A DNA stretch of 64,000 nucleotides from Collybia mongolica. Its lineage: Eukaryota > Basidiomycota > Agaricomycetes > Agaricales > Clitocybaceae. Both the position numbers and the translations under genes were made by a program. Shown here in pieces: positions 12,272 to 23,056 of this stretch (position 1 is the first letter of the stretch; each line of letters opens with the position of its first letter). The DNA is taken from the NCBI GenBank assembly GCA_013420905.1, contig JAAXNY010000005.1:3410001-3474000 (forward strand), given 5' to 3'. The notes under the pieces are model-generated. The model was given only the letters and a program-made list of their open reading frames with translations. It searched no databases and was not told the DNA's origin.

Positions 12272-13141
12272 TCACATCTGGTCGTCCAGGGGTGGGCCGA
12301 GATCCTGGGGGTTCCTAATCCGTAAGATATACTGACCCCAAGAGAGAATGACAGCCCAGAATAGCCCCAGAGATGCAAAATGAAATTGAGTTTTGGGGAT
12401 GAGCCTCGCGATTTCTTCGAGTGTTATCTTAGGGTCCGGAAGTCCTCCGCTCATGACAAGGATTCGTAAAAGCAGCTGAAATAATTTATCGGCAGGGATT
12501 CTGTGAAGATACGCCACCTTTTCGGGAGTAGGAATTTGCTTGGTGGCTTTCATAGTCAAGTCTTCGACGCTACTTCGAGTCTGGCCGCCTCTGAATTTGG
12601 CCATATCTGGAAAGATTCTGCCACCCAGTAGCGATTTGCTGTATTTGCGCAAGGCTGAAATTTTCTTTGAAGTGCACTCTCGGCTCATAAATGGGTAATA
12701 TAGAAATATCGGCATCAAAATATTTGCGTATGTTGATCTCACAACGACCATAGTGAATTTGGCGGCTCGGAAAGGTCCAGAGAACATTGGAGGTAGGTTC
12801 ACGTAAAGGTCGATTATTATCACGATGTCAAATGATAGGCATGCTGCAAATATTACGGGCTCGAGGGTATCAACAATGCGGGCTGAAAATGGATGTACGG
12901 TGGTTGTGCAGGTCACCCCAACGTTCGAAGATTTGTTCGAATGTTGGCCGACCGGCATATCATGGTTTTTGCTGAAAGTTCCTTTTTCCGTAATAACGAA
13001 TCCAGTGGGCTGTAAGACCTTGGAGGTGGTGACAGGTGTAGCACGGCTTGGATGCGCAGGAAGGAGAGAAGTGGGAGCCAACATGAGATTTATAGGGAAA
13101 AGAACCAAGATGAGAAGAGATAATTGGGGCAAAATAAGCAT
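12272..13141 (-). CDS. Hypothetical membrane protein
   Basis: An uninterrupted minus-strand frame of 289 residues. It starts with a strongly hydrophobic segment (MLILPQLSLLILVLFPINLML) that looks like a signal peptide or anchor. A second hydrophobic stretch (VIFAACLSFDIVIIIDLYV) lies near residues 95-115, another (ANILMPIFLYYPF) near 138-150, and one near the C-terminus (HFASLGLFWAVILSWGQYIL). A Lys/Arg-rich loop (TSKKISALRKYSKSLLGG) follows the third. I do not recognise the family. It is divergent from the cupredoxin gene with 306 bp between starts. No intron is needed, which is uncommon in this window, so the start and intactness are less certain. Confidence 0.6.
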   Translation of the reverse strand: MLILPQLSLLILVLFPINLMLAPTSLLPAHPSRATPVTTSKVLQPTGFVITEKGTFSKNHDMPVGQHSNKSSNVGVTCTTTVHPFSARIVDTLEPVIFAACLSFDIVIIIDLYVNLPPMFSGPFRAAKFTMVVVRSTYANILMPIFLYYPFMSRECTSKKISALRKYSKSLLGGRIFPDMAKFRGGQTRSSVEDLTMKATKQIPTPEKVAYLHRIPADKLFQLLLRILVMSGGLPDPKITLEEIARLIPKTQFHFASLGLFWAVILSWGQYILRIRNPQDLGPPLDDQM

Positions 13142-13447
13142 TTTGAATGCTTCGGGAGAGTCTTGTTGGGTTTGAACGAAAATAGATTGCGAATGATTGA
13201 GTTATCTTTGGTTCAATCTGTGTTACTGCAAGTGAGTGCACTTCAGGTAATTGCAATCAGCTCCTGACGGAATGGACCCCTGAAAAATGAGTCTGCATAC
13301 ACGCCGGGAGAGCTTAAGTGATGATGGAAGCGGTATAAATCGTATAAGGACCAAGTTCGGACTCTGAATTGGCTAAAACACAGACCACCCCCATTCATTC
13401 ATTCATACTCCTGACTCTCTTTCCTCTTTTCTATATACCCCACAACA
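13142..13447. other. Divergent promoter region
   Basis: 306 bp between the starts of the membrane protein (minus) and the cupredoxin (plus). A TATAAAT at 13334-13340 lies about 110 bp before the cupredoxin ATG. A pyrimidine-rich tract (about 13408-13440) directly precedes that ATG, which is common in fungal promoters. Confidence 0.5.
13334..13340 (+). promoter_or_regulatory. TATA-like box for the cupredoxin gene
   Basis: TATAAAT on the plus strand, 108 bp before the ATG at 13448 and followed by a C/T-rich leader. Placement fits a fungal TATA element, but there is no transcript evidence. Confidence 0.35.
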
Positions 13448-14220
13448 ATGAAGTGCACTTCACTAACAGCACTCTTTTCTTTGGGTTTCCTCCCGTTGGT
13501 TCTTGGTGCAGAATACCTTGTCGGGGTCGGCAAGGATGAGACGACTGGGTGCGTTTACAAATGTTGTGTACCTCTGACTGCTTTCTCATTCCCAATAGAA
13601 AGAAAGGCCTTGGGTTTGACCCTTCCGTTATTCATCCAGCCGTAGGCGACACCATTGTCTGGGAATTCCGCAGTGGTCAACACAGTGTCGTTCGTGCGTA
13701 TTCCCGGCACCTTCACCCCGCTCATGTGCCAATGTATGTCATGTTTTAGAATCTACATTCGAAAATCCTTGCACCAGCAACGGAGAAATTAATACTGGCG
13801 TCCAGACTGTGAGTCATCCGTAGAATCGTGTCCTAGTAAATGATCCAACCTCAACTTTAGGTCGGCGACCTACCTGTTGACGCACCTGGTCTACCCACCT
13901 ATAGAGTGACGGTCAACAGCACAGATCCACTTTGGTTCTTCGATGAAGCTGGTGGTCTCTGTAGCAAAGGTGCTGTCCTCGCCGTGAATCCATCCAGCAC
14001 ACAGACCGCAGCAGCGTTCAAGGAAAATGCAGCCAAGGCACCTGCTTCCCCTCCTACTTCTACCACTGCTGGTGACGCAAACCCCAGCACTACTGGCACC
14101 GGAACATCCTCCGACCCTTCACAACCAGCGAACTCCAATGCAGCCAACAAGTTTGGCGCTTTTACTTCTGGTGGATTGATTTTGGGCGCGATTTCCTCCT
14201 TGGTCTTGGGTATATTTTAA
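13448..14220 (+). CDS. Secreted GPI-type cupredoxin (extracellular Ser-rich protein)
   Basis: Four exons (13448-13548, 13599-13693, 13750-13808, 13861-14220) encode 204 residues. A signal peptide (MKCTSLTALFSLGFLPLVLGA) leads into a single cupredoxin domain: FDPSVIHPAVGDTIVWEFRSGQHSVV, FENPC, and LWFFDEAGGLC. The H of GQHSV and the C of NPC are in the positions of type I copper ligands. A Ser/Thr/Pro/Ala-rich stalk follows, and the C-terminus is hydrophobic (GGLILGAISSLVLGIF), the layout of a GPI-anchored wall or membrane protein. Such proteins are abundant in Agaricomycetes; their role (copper handling or wall remodelling) is largely unproven. Confidence 0.87.
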
Positions 14221-14899
14221 TCGAACAACGGACTTGGGACTCACAGGTTTAAGAACATTTAATCTATGCTGTAAATGTCGTATTTATAGTGAAACTCACG
14301 CTCGTTTGGTATTCTGGTCTATGCTGTTTTTCTACACAAGGACGTGTGGAATTCCATGTTTCTATGTGAGCATTTGTTCTGTACTCATTATCAGACTTGA
14401 AACTTAGAGTTGTGTTTGTGCGTCTTGTGTTTGGTTCCTCTGATGGAGTTCAACGTTACCATTATCGATGGTGGACAACATACCGCGAGCACTTAAACCT
14501 TTGCAATTACATAAACCGTTGTTCCCTCAACCACTGGCAAAGCGGTACCTACGATACTCACTGTATCGCTCCTATCCGCATCACGTTCTATCCGCCTTGA
14601 AGCTGTCGGGACGTAATGGCTGAGTTTTGTTAGGAATGAGCCATTCGTACAACGACCGTGCCGTTCATGGCCTAGGCTTACCCCGAATCTAGCTTCGTGA
14701 GGCTGACTGGATAACGGGAATTAAAATTTATCATGAGTTAGGTCGGTTCCTTGTCTGCCAGCCTCCTTGGCTGACTATCACACTATGGCGAGCCAACAAG
14801 TTGAGTGGCTGACTGCCCACAACCTAGCGATTTAAAAGAGGGCTGTTCCCTTGTCTTTCTCTATTGAATAACCCACTTTTGCCCACATACATATACGAT
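14221..14899. other. Intergenic region
   Basis: 679 bp between two plus-strand genes. I see no convincing frame. TTTAAAAG at about 14830-14837, some 65 bp before the next ATG, could serve as a TATA-like element for the polyproline gene. Confidence 0.45.
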
Positions 14900-16342
14900 A
14901 TGATACTCCCAGGTGTCACCTTTTTTATCGCACTCAGTGCTTCTGTCAAGAATGCCGTTAACCCGGCTCCACCCCCGCCGCCGCCGCCACCCAGCATCGG
15001 CACGGCCGCTGTATTGAAGATCGTCAATACGGTATGCAATTTCGACATTGCAACCCTGGTCGGCCCCAAGCCCCCGCCGCCACCACCCCCTCAAGGCTTC
15101 GGCACCGTCTTCGCCCAAGTCTGGGAAGATCCTCTTTCCCTTATCCCATCGTCATCGGACCTCGTTGGAGTAGTTGACCACGTCTATAATGTTTGCAAGA
15201 CCACGACTATTCCGTCTACGTCCGATGTCATTGCTGCACTGGGCGATATCCGTAATGTCAAGTTCACGGACCTTCGCCAACGTTTTCAGGCCGCTACACC
15301 ACCACCACCACCACCTCCTCCTCCTCCTCCTCCTCCTCCCTCGTTCCCTTCCAGTGCGTGGTTCCGAGAGGTTTGCAAAGTATATGCGGAACAACCGCCG
15401 CCGCCACCGCCACTTTTTTCCTGGGCGAGGTTCTATTCTTCTGTCGACTTCGGCGCCGTCATCGCCAAAGCCCGTGGAATTCCTTCGCCGCCGCCGCCAG
15501 CACCGCCTGCGTCACGGTGGGAAAGGTTTATTGGTGAAATTCAGGCGCGCTACACAACTATGATCACACCCCACACGTCGCACCTAGCGTTCATTCTAGG
15601 TGAACTACGCGGGAAGGTTGAGGGTGTTTCGCAAGGCTTCTGGTCCACCGTCAACCCAGCCGCTGTCAACGCGACCGCACAGTTCACTCCCGCACCATCG
15701 CCTATAATCTCAAACTCCACGGTAACTAATCCTCTCTCTTGGCTCGAGTCGTTCCACGTACCTTCTTCGTCTGGCATCCTCGATGGTGTACGAATGGCTT
15801 TTCTAAATGCCGAAAGCTTGTGCACTCGGGTGGCTGACCTTGCGAGCACCTCGATAAGCATGAGACTCTTCCGAGTAGCGGCACCCAAGGGTGACAAAGT
15901 GGACTTGAGTACCGGCGGCGTTCTGGACGAACCGATCCAATCCGCCGAAGACCCCGGCTTGTTGAGGATTCTGCTTCGAACTTTACATCCCGTCGAGGAA
16001 GAGATCTCAATACTTGGCCTCGTTCAAGTCGGATTGTGTAACGTGATTTTTAGGATTGGCTTCGCCCTCGGCTACACACACGCTTTCCTCAATGATGTCT
16101 TCCCACCAGACAGGATATGGAAATGGGTCCAGTTTTACTCAATCACTGCTGTGTTCTATGCCTTTTTGTACCTATGGAATCGGTGTGTCGATTATTGGGT
16201 GCAACATGAAGCGAAGAGGAAGGCGGAGGAGGAGGAAGAAAAGAGGAGGAAGGAGAATCCCCCGAGACCGGACAGTTCAATCTATTACTGGACGCGCTAT
16301 ACTCCTGCACAGGAGCAAGCGATTCTGGATGCCGTTCGTTGA
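14900..16342 (+). CDS. Polyproline-rich membrane protein, unknown function
   Basis: A single exon of 480 residues starting MILPGVTFFIALSASVKN; an in-frame TTG upstream is not used as a start. The N-terminal third contains at least five runs of 4-14 prolines, written largely as CCN triplet repeats (longest about 15298-15342), separated by short non-proline linkers. The middle has few landmarks. The C-terminal part has hydrophobic stretches (LGLVQVGLCNVIFRIGFALGY and WVQFYSITAVFYAFLYLW), then a highly charged helix (EAKRKAEEEEEKRRKE). The layout suggests a two-segment membrane protein with an exposed SH3/WW/profilin-binding proline region. I do not recognise the family and propose no function. 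Confidence 0.7.
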   Translation: MILPGVTFFIALSASVKNAVNPAPPPPPPPPSIGTAAVLKIVNTVCNFDIATLVGPKPPPPPPPQGFGTVFAQVWEDPLSLIPSSSDLVGVVDHVYNVCKTTTIPSTSDVIAALGDIRNVKFTDLRQRFQAATPPPPPPPPPPPPPPSFPSSAWFREVCKVYAEQPPPPPPLFSWARFYSSVDFGAVIAKARGIPSPPPPAPPASRWERFIGEIQARYTTMITPHTSHLAFILGELRGKVEGVSQGFWSTVNPAAVNATAQFTPAPSPIISNSTVTNPLSWLESFHVPSSSGILDGVRMAFLNAESLCTRVADLASTSISMRLFRVAAPKGDKVDLSTGGVLDEPIQSAEDPGLLRILLRTLHPVEEEISILGLVQVGLCNVIFRIGFALGYTHAFLNDVFPPDRIWKWVQFYSITAVFYAFLYLWNRCVDYWVQHEAKRKAEEEEEKRRKENPPRPDSSIYYWTRYTPAQEQAILDAVR

Positions 16343-17039
16343 GGGGTGGAGGAGGGTTTGCTTTCGTTGCTTTCTTATGCTATCGGTTACATCCTACCTG
16401 CAGCACCAGTCTCGACATGAAACACGCTTGGCGGCACGGAGAATGGGTTCGGTTGGTGCAGAAGAGGACTTTAGATGGGTCAGGTTGCCTACCCGTGGAG
16501 ATTGGGGTGCTGGTTCCGACGGGCAGAGTGCTGACGAGTACGATGAAGCCCTACAGAATTCCCATTCAAAACTGATGTAGTCCCTGGCCCGTCTTCTGTG
16601 ACTCCTCCCGTCTTTCAGAACGTGAGTATTCCTTCGAGTATCATGGCCCAAAATTTGACCCTTCAATATCTCCAGCTGTTTTCTTTGGTGCGAAGTCATA
16701 TCATCAGCCTGAGGCTGATTTCGTTTAGTGGGTCATGTGGAGTAATTGTTGCCTGTAATGGGAATTATCAGACTGAGTTGGTGAAACAACTTAATAATAA
16801 AAAATTGTCCAACATATGCGTCTCTTCAGGCTCAGACAAATCTGGTTGGGTGATGCTTAAACCTCAGTGCCGCCGGATACGAACGACCTATGTGTAACGG
16901 TTTGCTGCTTACTTGATGGACCATTGTGATCACGAGCAGCTCGACTATGTAAGCCCACGCATGGCTAGCTCAAATGAAATTCAGGCATACATGGCACTCC
17001 AGATAATACGTCAGCAGAAACAAATTATATATTACAGGT
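16343..17039. other. Convergent intergenic region
   Basis: 697 bp between the polyproline gene (plus) and THO3 (minus), whose 3' ends face each other. Open frames here are short and unlike known proteins. Nothing further seen. Confidence 0.45.
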
Positions 17040-18545
17040 CTATTCAAGTAACCCAAACATGCTGACGACAGCAACCGGAGGGGGCCCACCCTCGCGTATT
17101 TTGGTTTGACCACAGTAAGCTATCACATATTTGGAGGGGTGCCAGGTAACAGTTGGCGAGGGAGCAAGAGCCGGAACACGATGCAATGGCACGCCAGTCT
17201 CCGTCGCGCACTGTACCTCTTAACTCAGACGACATGGGCGTAGTATAGGTAGGAAAAACTCACGATATCTATATAAGTTCCTGCGTTGGCGATCGCCAAA
17301 TATTCGCCATCATGAGAGAAACTGAGTGCGTTGATACTATGTCTAATAGTCGAGGTAGTGTCAGACAATTCTCCAAGTATGAAAGAACGATGTGAGGAAC
17401 GGAATACACACTCGCAAACTGTGATTGTCCGCGCACAAATCCATTCAGACAAATCAAACATATTAACAATGGAATCATATCCTCCTGAGGCGAGGTATCT
17501 ACACAAACTTTAGCGAATGAGCAATATCAGAATGTATTCGAAGCTCGCCTTCCTCGAGGGTCGAGAGCAACCGCAACACAACCTCCTACGTGAGCTGCCG
17601 GGCTTTCTCGGACTGTTAGGCTTGGATAATCCATAACACGCAATGTGTGTTCAGAATGGTGGGTAAGAATGACTCCGTCGCCAACATGGTTGAACATGGC
17701 GGTTGAACCTGTTAGCTACGAGAAAAAACACGATGTCAATGCAATAAGGATAGAAGAGGTCAAAGAATAGATTCACACGAACTGCATCTCTTTCGGACGG
17801 GTGCCATTGTTCTTTGGTTTCCTCCCCCTCTTTGCCAAGTGTCAGGAAGAATAACTGGTGACCAGCTGACGCGTATAGAAGTGCCCGGCCGTCAGGGGAG
17901 TAACTTGTTTGGACTGGCGAGACTTTTAGTGAACACTGTTGAATATATCGACTTTCTGAACCAGGGTCAATCACATGTGGTAACGGAATGATAAAATCAT
18001 GTTCACGTACGTCTAGCATCCCAGAAGACAATCCTTCGATCCTTCTGACTTGATGTACAAAATAACTCCGGATGAGTGGGATTCCATGACACATAGTCAA
18101 CATCGTCCGAGTGACCACCAGAAAACAAAGAGGCGGCTCTCGGCTCCATCTATCAAGTAGTTAAGATTGCTTCACTACCAGGTTTCGCGGAGGTCAGACT
18201 CACACTTTTCTCTGGGAACCAGACTCTTGTGATCTTGTCAATTCCAACAGCGGCTAGCTTTTTTCCATCGCAATTCCATGCGACATGCGTCATCGCCTGT
18301 GAGCTGGACATGCGATAATCTCTAGGTTTGAATGCGGAGAAGGTCGGAGGCTAGATGGCGCGATCCATAATAATTGTGACGAAGAGCGATAATGTCTAAT
18401 GAGTTCCGGTCAGGTAGGTGGGGATTTTGTTTCCTACATGGACTCCTCTTGCGGCAAAAGTGGTGTAGAGTGGAGGAGATGGAGGTCTTTGTGGTGGGGG
18501 GATTTCTTCCGCTTCATCTTTAGTTACCACTGGAGTACTGGACAT
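17040..18545 (-). CDS. THO3: THO complex subunit 3 / TEX1-like WD40 protein
   Basis: A minus-strand, multi-exon WD-repeat gene. It starts MSSTPVVTKDEAEEIPPPQR, followed by RDYRMSSSQAMTHVAWNCDGKKLAAVGIDK (split over a splice) and ITRVWFPEK. Later segments read RYLASGGYDSIVNMFDLSEWICARTI, INALSFSHDGEYLAIANAGTYIDI and finally a WHPSKYVIAYCG-type block ending GGPPPVAVVSMFGLLE at TAG 17040-17042. The order and spacing, especially the SFSHDGE..A and HPSKYVIAYCG segments, match THOC3/TEX1. The protein forms a beta-propeller in the THO/TREX complex that couples transcription with mRNP assembly and export in the nucleus. Exact exon borders were not all resolved. Confidence 0.83.
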
Positions 18546-18709
18546 CGTAATTAAGATGTTAGGGAAATGGAGGACTCAGAGCGTGCCAAGGCAGTCACGG
18601 TCGAAATGGTAATGACGCTCACATTTAACAGCTGCAAATACTATAATGATAGCCGAACCAAGGCGCTTCGGTCGTAACTTCAAATTTAGTACTACAAATT
18701 CTTCAGGAA

Positions 18710-20113
18710 CTACAACTTTCCCCGTCCAGTAGGCTGCGAAGTAAGCCCATTCAACCAATTCACCACAATCTCCGTGACATCATCTTTAGCTTCAGTAAGG
18801 ACCCAGTGCCCTCTCCCCTCGAGAGCGACATCTTGGAGCCTCGCAATGAATTTGCGCGCTTTATTTATTAAGAAGGCCGTAGCAGTAGAATCGCGCGTTC
18901 CCCACATGAAAAGAACAGGGAGGTTGGGTGGTAGATTGGACGGAAGACCTGCGGCTGACGGAAATATCAGACAAGTGGTTGCAACCAAGAGGCAGATTTT
19001 GGACTTACCCATTTCTTCGTCATGCCTGAATTTTGCTGTGCGATAATAATTTAGTGGGCCGTTCATTCCTTTCTTTAACTGTGATTCATAGTACTTGAAT
19101 TCCTGTAATGGACGTTGTGAGATCTCTTGGTCGACGAAGCTTGTCGAACCAACCGTATCATTGAGGACAGAGTGACCTTCAAATTGTTTGACATCAGGCT
19201 TTTTTTGGAGCAATTTCCGCAAAGAACCTAAACTTGTATAGTCCACAACTAATTCAGGTGTCCGAAAAGTGAGCGACATAAAGTGAGCGAGCTAAAAGAT
19301 GTCTCAATGAAATAAAATTTGTAGACGTAACTTGAATATGTCTCTCACGTTTTCCTCGATATCTTTGGTAGAATCCTTGTTGGAAAAATAAACTTGGTAC
19401 CCCAGATTTGGTGCGAGTCTGGCCACCTCTTCTACAGGAAGATATACACGAGAAGGTGGCGTATATGGGACGCTCAACCTGCTCAAGAGATATATTCAAG
19501 ATTGAGTGAATACAAAAAGGACGTCTGTCCATACATTACCAACGCTAGAAGGCGTTCCGGGTACCATAGGGCGAAGCGTCCGACAGTGAACGCACCCCAA
19601 TCATGACCAACTAGTATCTGCGTGTCTAGTAAGGTTAAACCTGTCGATCACAACAAGCGCAAGTCACGCTTATACTAACAGCTTTTCTAATGCCCAGAAG
19701 GTCCAGAAGAGCCACTAGGTCAGAACAAAGTTTCTTTGTTGAGTATTCTGACGCGTCTATAGGTTTGTCTGTTCCCCCATACCCGAGCATGTCGGGAACT
19801 ATCACACGAGAGCCTTTACGAACCCAAGGCCCGATTTGATACCGCCAGCCATACCTATAGACAGTAAATCGAGATTTGAAGCCTCAAGGGTCTACAATAC
19901 CAGAGATCAGGGAAGCCATGGACACAAAGGACAGTGGGTGTTCGTTTGGCATCATAACCCTCTGGTAGTTGGTCCACCTAATGCAGGGAGTTCAGCCACC
20001 AGGATATTAGTACTGGGAAACTCCTGAGATTTTACAAAGTGATAAGTGCGGCCCGTTGAGAGATATTCAGTCCTGTGGTTAAAGCTTTCAGGGTTGAGGG
20101 GATCCATAGCCAT
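18710..20113 (-). CDS. Epoxide hydrolase-like alpha/beta hydrolase
   Basis: A minus-strand gene with several introns starting MAMDPLNPESFNHRTEYLS (a second Met lies at 20107). Spliced blocks give HGFPDLWYGWRYQIGPWV, VIVPDMLGYGGTDKP, GHDWGAFTVGRFALWYPERL, MLSVPYTPPSRVYL and, near the end, LPVLFMWGTRDSTAT and VALEGRGHW. HGFP is the oxyanion motif, the D of GHDWG the nucleophile, the D of GTRD the acid and the H of GRGHW the base. The aspartate nucleophile (rather than Ser) points to epoxide hydrolase or a close relative such as haloalkane dehalogenase. No signal peptide. It is divergent from the CASC3 gene. Substrate unknown. Confidence 0.88.
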
Positions 20114-20497
20114 TGGAAGATGAACGGGCTCTCGGAAAGCAAGGTAACCGGAGGCAGTGAGTCTCCTTTGTTGGAGTCTGCCATCAGTCGGAGTTTGAAG
20201 TACTTCGGGAAGTGACGACCAGTCTTTCTTTCTTCGGTGCCGCTCAACAAGCCGCAACCTCCACAAAGCCATCGCTGCGCCTTCAAATATCCCTCTTTTT
20301 TCCATCCAATTGCAACCAATACCCCCCTCTTAAACCACCTACAATCATTTATTAACTTTTTTCACATTCACAATTCCGTAATTGTCACCTCAGACTTTGT
20401 TTACAACAATCCCAACAGCCATCAAGTAAGGTCCGCTTTTTGTTCGCGTTCAGTACCGCATTCTCCTAACCTATCTACTGTTAATCTAGTCATCGAT
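20114..20497. other. Divergent promoter between epoxide hydrolase and CASC3-like gene
   Basis: 384 bp between start codons. The CASC3 frame is open back to 20237, but that extension (Pro/His/Phe-rich) has pyrimidine-rich leader character rather than protein character, so I treat it as untranslated. Confidence 0.5.
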
Positions 20498-23056
20498 ATG
20501 CCTGCTCCGGTTACCTCACATTCGTCTGCGCGCACAGTCAATAAGGGTGCCACACTCAAGCCACGCAGCCAAGTCCAGGCAAAGAAGACGAGGATTGTGA
20601 GACCCAGAGGCAGGGCCAAGGATGCTGGGAGCGATGATGAGATTGAGCGTGAAGTGGGAACAGACTCAGAGTCCGAAGACGACTTTTCGTCTCTAGGCTC
20701 TGACTCTGATTCAGATACTGAGCCTGCATCTGAAGACGTCATTCCAAACGGCCACTCTCGCACTTTCACACCGAGCACAAGTCAAAGTCCAGGAGATCGA
20801 GGTCCCCTTATCAAAGATTCCGCGACAACCGACGCAACATCGTTTTTTACTCCTACCGGGAATTGGTCAGAGATGGTCGCTGACGAAACTGCCAACGGAC
20901 CTGCCGATCTTCCCGTCATTGAATTCGCAGACTTTGACGGCCAGCACGTCCCACAGGCAGGCCTGCGCCCACGAAAAGCAAAGAAATCAACAAAAAGCAC
21001 ACATCCTACTATAGAGACGCAAGCATCTCCTGTATCTCCACATTTACCCCTTCGGGAAGATGTTGGAAATGAGGTTGCTGAAGAAGCTGATCCTGTCGCC
21101 TCATCATCGCGCCGCTCCACCAGTCCATCATACAGGCGGCCTGCGGGTCAAACGGCTCGTCAGGCCTATCAACAACGTCTCGAGAGCGACCCTTCCTACG
21201 TTCCCACCGTCGGTGGCTTCTGGGGGCATGACGACCGCCTGCTTGACAAGGATCTGCGAAGTTTAAGTGGTTGGTGGAGAGGCCGGTGGCAAGGGCGTGG
21301 TCGTGGTAGGGGTTACATTCGAGGTCGGGGGCGTGGTGGGTTCTTTCCTCCAAATTCCCAATCTACTCCCCATACGGATGTCCAAGATGGGGATAATGCA
21401 TCTTCTGAGCCCGTTGACTTGCCTCCGATTGAGCGTGCATGGACTCACGATGGGTTTGAAGAGATGAAACGGAAGGAAGAACAGCGTCGTCTCACACAGC
21501 AACCGCCAGCTCAATCACAAAGTCCTCAATCGACACGCGGAACCGGCGTTTTCCGTGGCGGCAGAGGGTATGCACCGGGTAGGGGTGGTCGAGGCGGGTT
21601 CTCCAGGGGTGGCTACTTAGGATCACCAACGTCATTGCGCAACGGCGCTTCCTTTGGAAATCAGAAGAGGACTTGGTTTGCGATGAAACCAGAGCTCATG
21701 TGGACCAAGCAGCACGAAGCATTTCTCCATTTCGACTCAGCTATGAAGCCCCGTCCAGGCTATGGGCCCAGTTACCGTGTCAAGGTCCCTGGTTCTCAGG
21801 AGCAAATCATCAGAGCTCCTCCGAGGCAACATCACTCGAAAGTTTCTGCCGCAAAGCATTCAACAGCCAGTGTTCTCGGCTCTGACCTTGGAGACGACAG
21901 AACATATGCTGTTCGCCTTCCTCAACGATCTAGAAAGGCTAAACAGGCTGCGTATGAATCAGCTGAGGAGACTTTGATGGAAGAAGTTTTTACAGTGAGG
22001 CCCAAAGTCGCTGAGAGAAACGCTATTCCTCTTCCTATGCCAATCACAGACGCTGCACTCCCACCCACGTCATCTCAGGAACCAATATTCCAGCCCGATC
22101 CGCCTATTGCTACTTCATCTCAGTCCCAACCTGACGCTTCAACACGTTACCAACTTGAGCGACTCTCACTCGAGCCCCAGGCCTCTGATCCAGCAAGATG
22201 GGCACAGACCGAGGAGGCTGTCTTGAAGAATCCTCCAACTGAAGTGACGGTTACAGAGGATACTCAGCGTCCCGAGCTTCCCAATTTGCAGACAATGTTT
22301 ACCCCTCCCCCTGTTTCCCAACCCTCCCCAGCGTATGGTTCACCATACGGCTACGCTCCTGCTTTGCCCCCAGGCATTGCGATGAACCAGCACGGCATGG
22401 CATACGAACTCGCCACCGGCCGGCCGGTATATCTTCAACCTCCCCCTCCACCGATGTACAACCCACGTCCCATCATGCACTCCCACATGTCTCCCCCTGG
22501 TCTCCCATATGTTCCTGGACACATGCATCATCACTCCGCCATTTCCCCTGACTTCCTCGCGCACTCTGCATCACACACTCCGCCCATGAATGGATTCATC
22601 GATCCCTCTACTGGTACTCCTATTTTCTCATTCCCCCGCCAAACCTCGCGCATTGAGATTCGTGCTCCATCCGAGGATGCGGAAGTCAAGTCTCCTGGCA
22701 AAGCACCTGCTCGTCGAGTTTCGGGACTCCGGACCGCGGCAGTAGCCTTTGAGCCATTACGCGCGCCTGAGAGCCATGTCAATGGATACTTCCCCTCAAT
22801 GGCGGCGTCAACAGACATGAACTCCCTTCCATCCTATGGTTCAGTAGATGGAGCTGAAGGGAACACTTCTGGAGACGACGGCCACGGAAACCAACAGCAT
22901 GTGGCCGATCCTGCCATGATGGCTTATCCCCAATATCAACAGCAGTACTACTATCCCGAGGTCTATACATATCCTCCTTACGTGGATATGTCGCAGGGAC
23001 AGTACGAAATGTATCCCCCGGATCCCCTTGTTCCTCAGGGCACGGTCTATTATTAA
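20498..23056 (+). CDS. CASC3: CASC3/Barentsz (Btz domain) exon-junction-complex protein
   Basis: One long exon of 852 residues from MPAPVTSHSSARTVNKG. The Btz core lies near residues 220-265: SYVPTVGGFWGHDDRLLDKD, followed by an arginine/glycine-rich tract (GRGRGRGYIRGRGRGG) and then AWTHDGFEEMKRKEEQRR near residue 313. The HDDR motif and the W..H.GFE segment are those that wrap eIF4A3 in the exon junction complex. The N-terminus is acidic and the rest is disordered, with a second RGG stretch near residues 355-380 and a Pro/Tyr/Met-rich tail. The protein shuttles between nucleus and cytoplasm, marking spliced mRNAs for localisation and decay (family knowledge). Being itself almost intronless is a curiosity. 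Confidence 0.87.
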   Translation: MPAPVTSHSSARTVNKGATLKPRSQVQAKKTRIVRPRGRAKDAGSDDEIEREVGTDSESEDDFSSLGSDSDSDTEPASEDVIPNGHSRTFTPSTSQSPGDRGPLIKDSATTDATSFFTPTGNWSEMVADETANGPADLPVIEFADFDGQHVPQAGLRPRKAKKSTKSTHPTIETQASPVSPHLPLREDVGNEVAEEADPVASSSRRSTSPSYRRPAGQTARQAYQQRLESDPSYVPTVGGFWGHDDRLLDKDLRSLSGWWRGRWQGRGRGRGYIRGRGRGGFFPPNSQSTPHTDVQDGDNASSEPVDLPPIERAWTHDGFEEMKRKEEQRRLTQQPPAQSQSPQSTRGTGVFRGGRGYAPGRGGRGGFSRGGYLGSPTSLRNGASFGNQKRTWFAMKPELMWTKQHEAFLHFDSAMKPRPGYGPSYRVKVPGSQEQIIRAPPRQHHSKVSAAKHSTASVLGSDLGDDRTYAVRLPQRSRKAKQAAYESAEETLMEEVFTVRPKVAERNAIPLPMPITDAALPPTSSQEPIFQPDPPIATSSQSQPDASTRYQLERLSLEPQASDPARWAQTEEAVLKNPPTEVTVTEDTQRPELPNLQTMFTPPPVSQPSPAYGSPYGYAPALPPGIAMNQHGMAYELATGRPVYLQPPPPPMYNPRPIMHSHMSPPGLPYVPGHMHHHSAISPDFLAHSASHTPPMNGFIDPSTGTPIFSFPRQTSRIEIRAPSEDAEVKSPGKAPARRVSGLRTAAVAFEPLRAPESHVNGYFPSMAASTDMNSLPSYGSVDGAEGNTSGDDGHGNQQHVADPAMMAYPQYQQQYYYPEVYTYPPYVDMSQGQYEMYPPDPLVPQGTVYY

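Noticed and set aside
18710..20113. Secondary-metabolite cluster suggested by the epoxide hydrolase
   Set aside because: No synthase, P450, transporter or cluster regulator is nearby; its neighbours are THO3 and CASC3.
20237..20497. Upstream extension of the CASC3-like frame
   Set aside because: The frame is open, but the sequence is a pyrimidine-rich leader in a divergent promoter and the first residues lack any conserved feature; ATG 20498 gives a sensible N-terminus.
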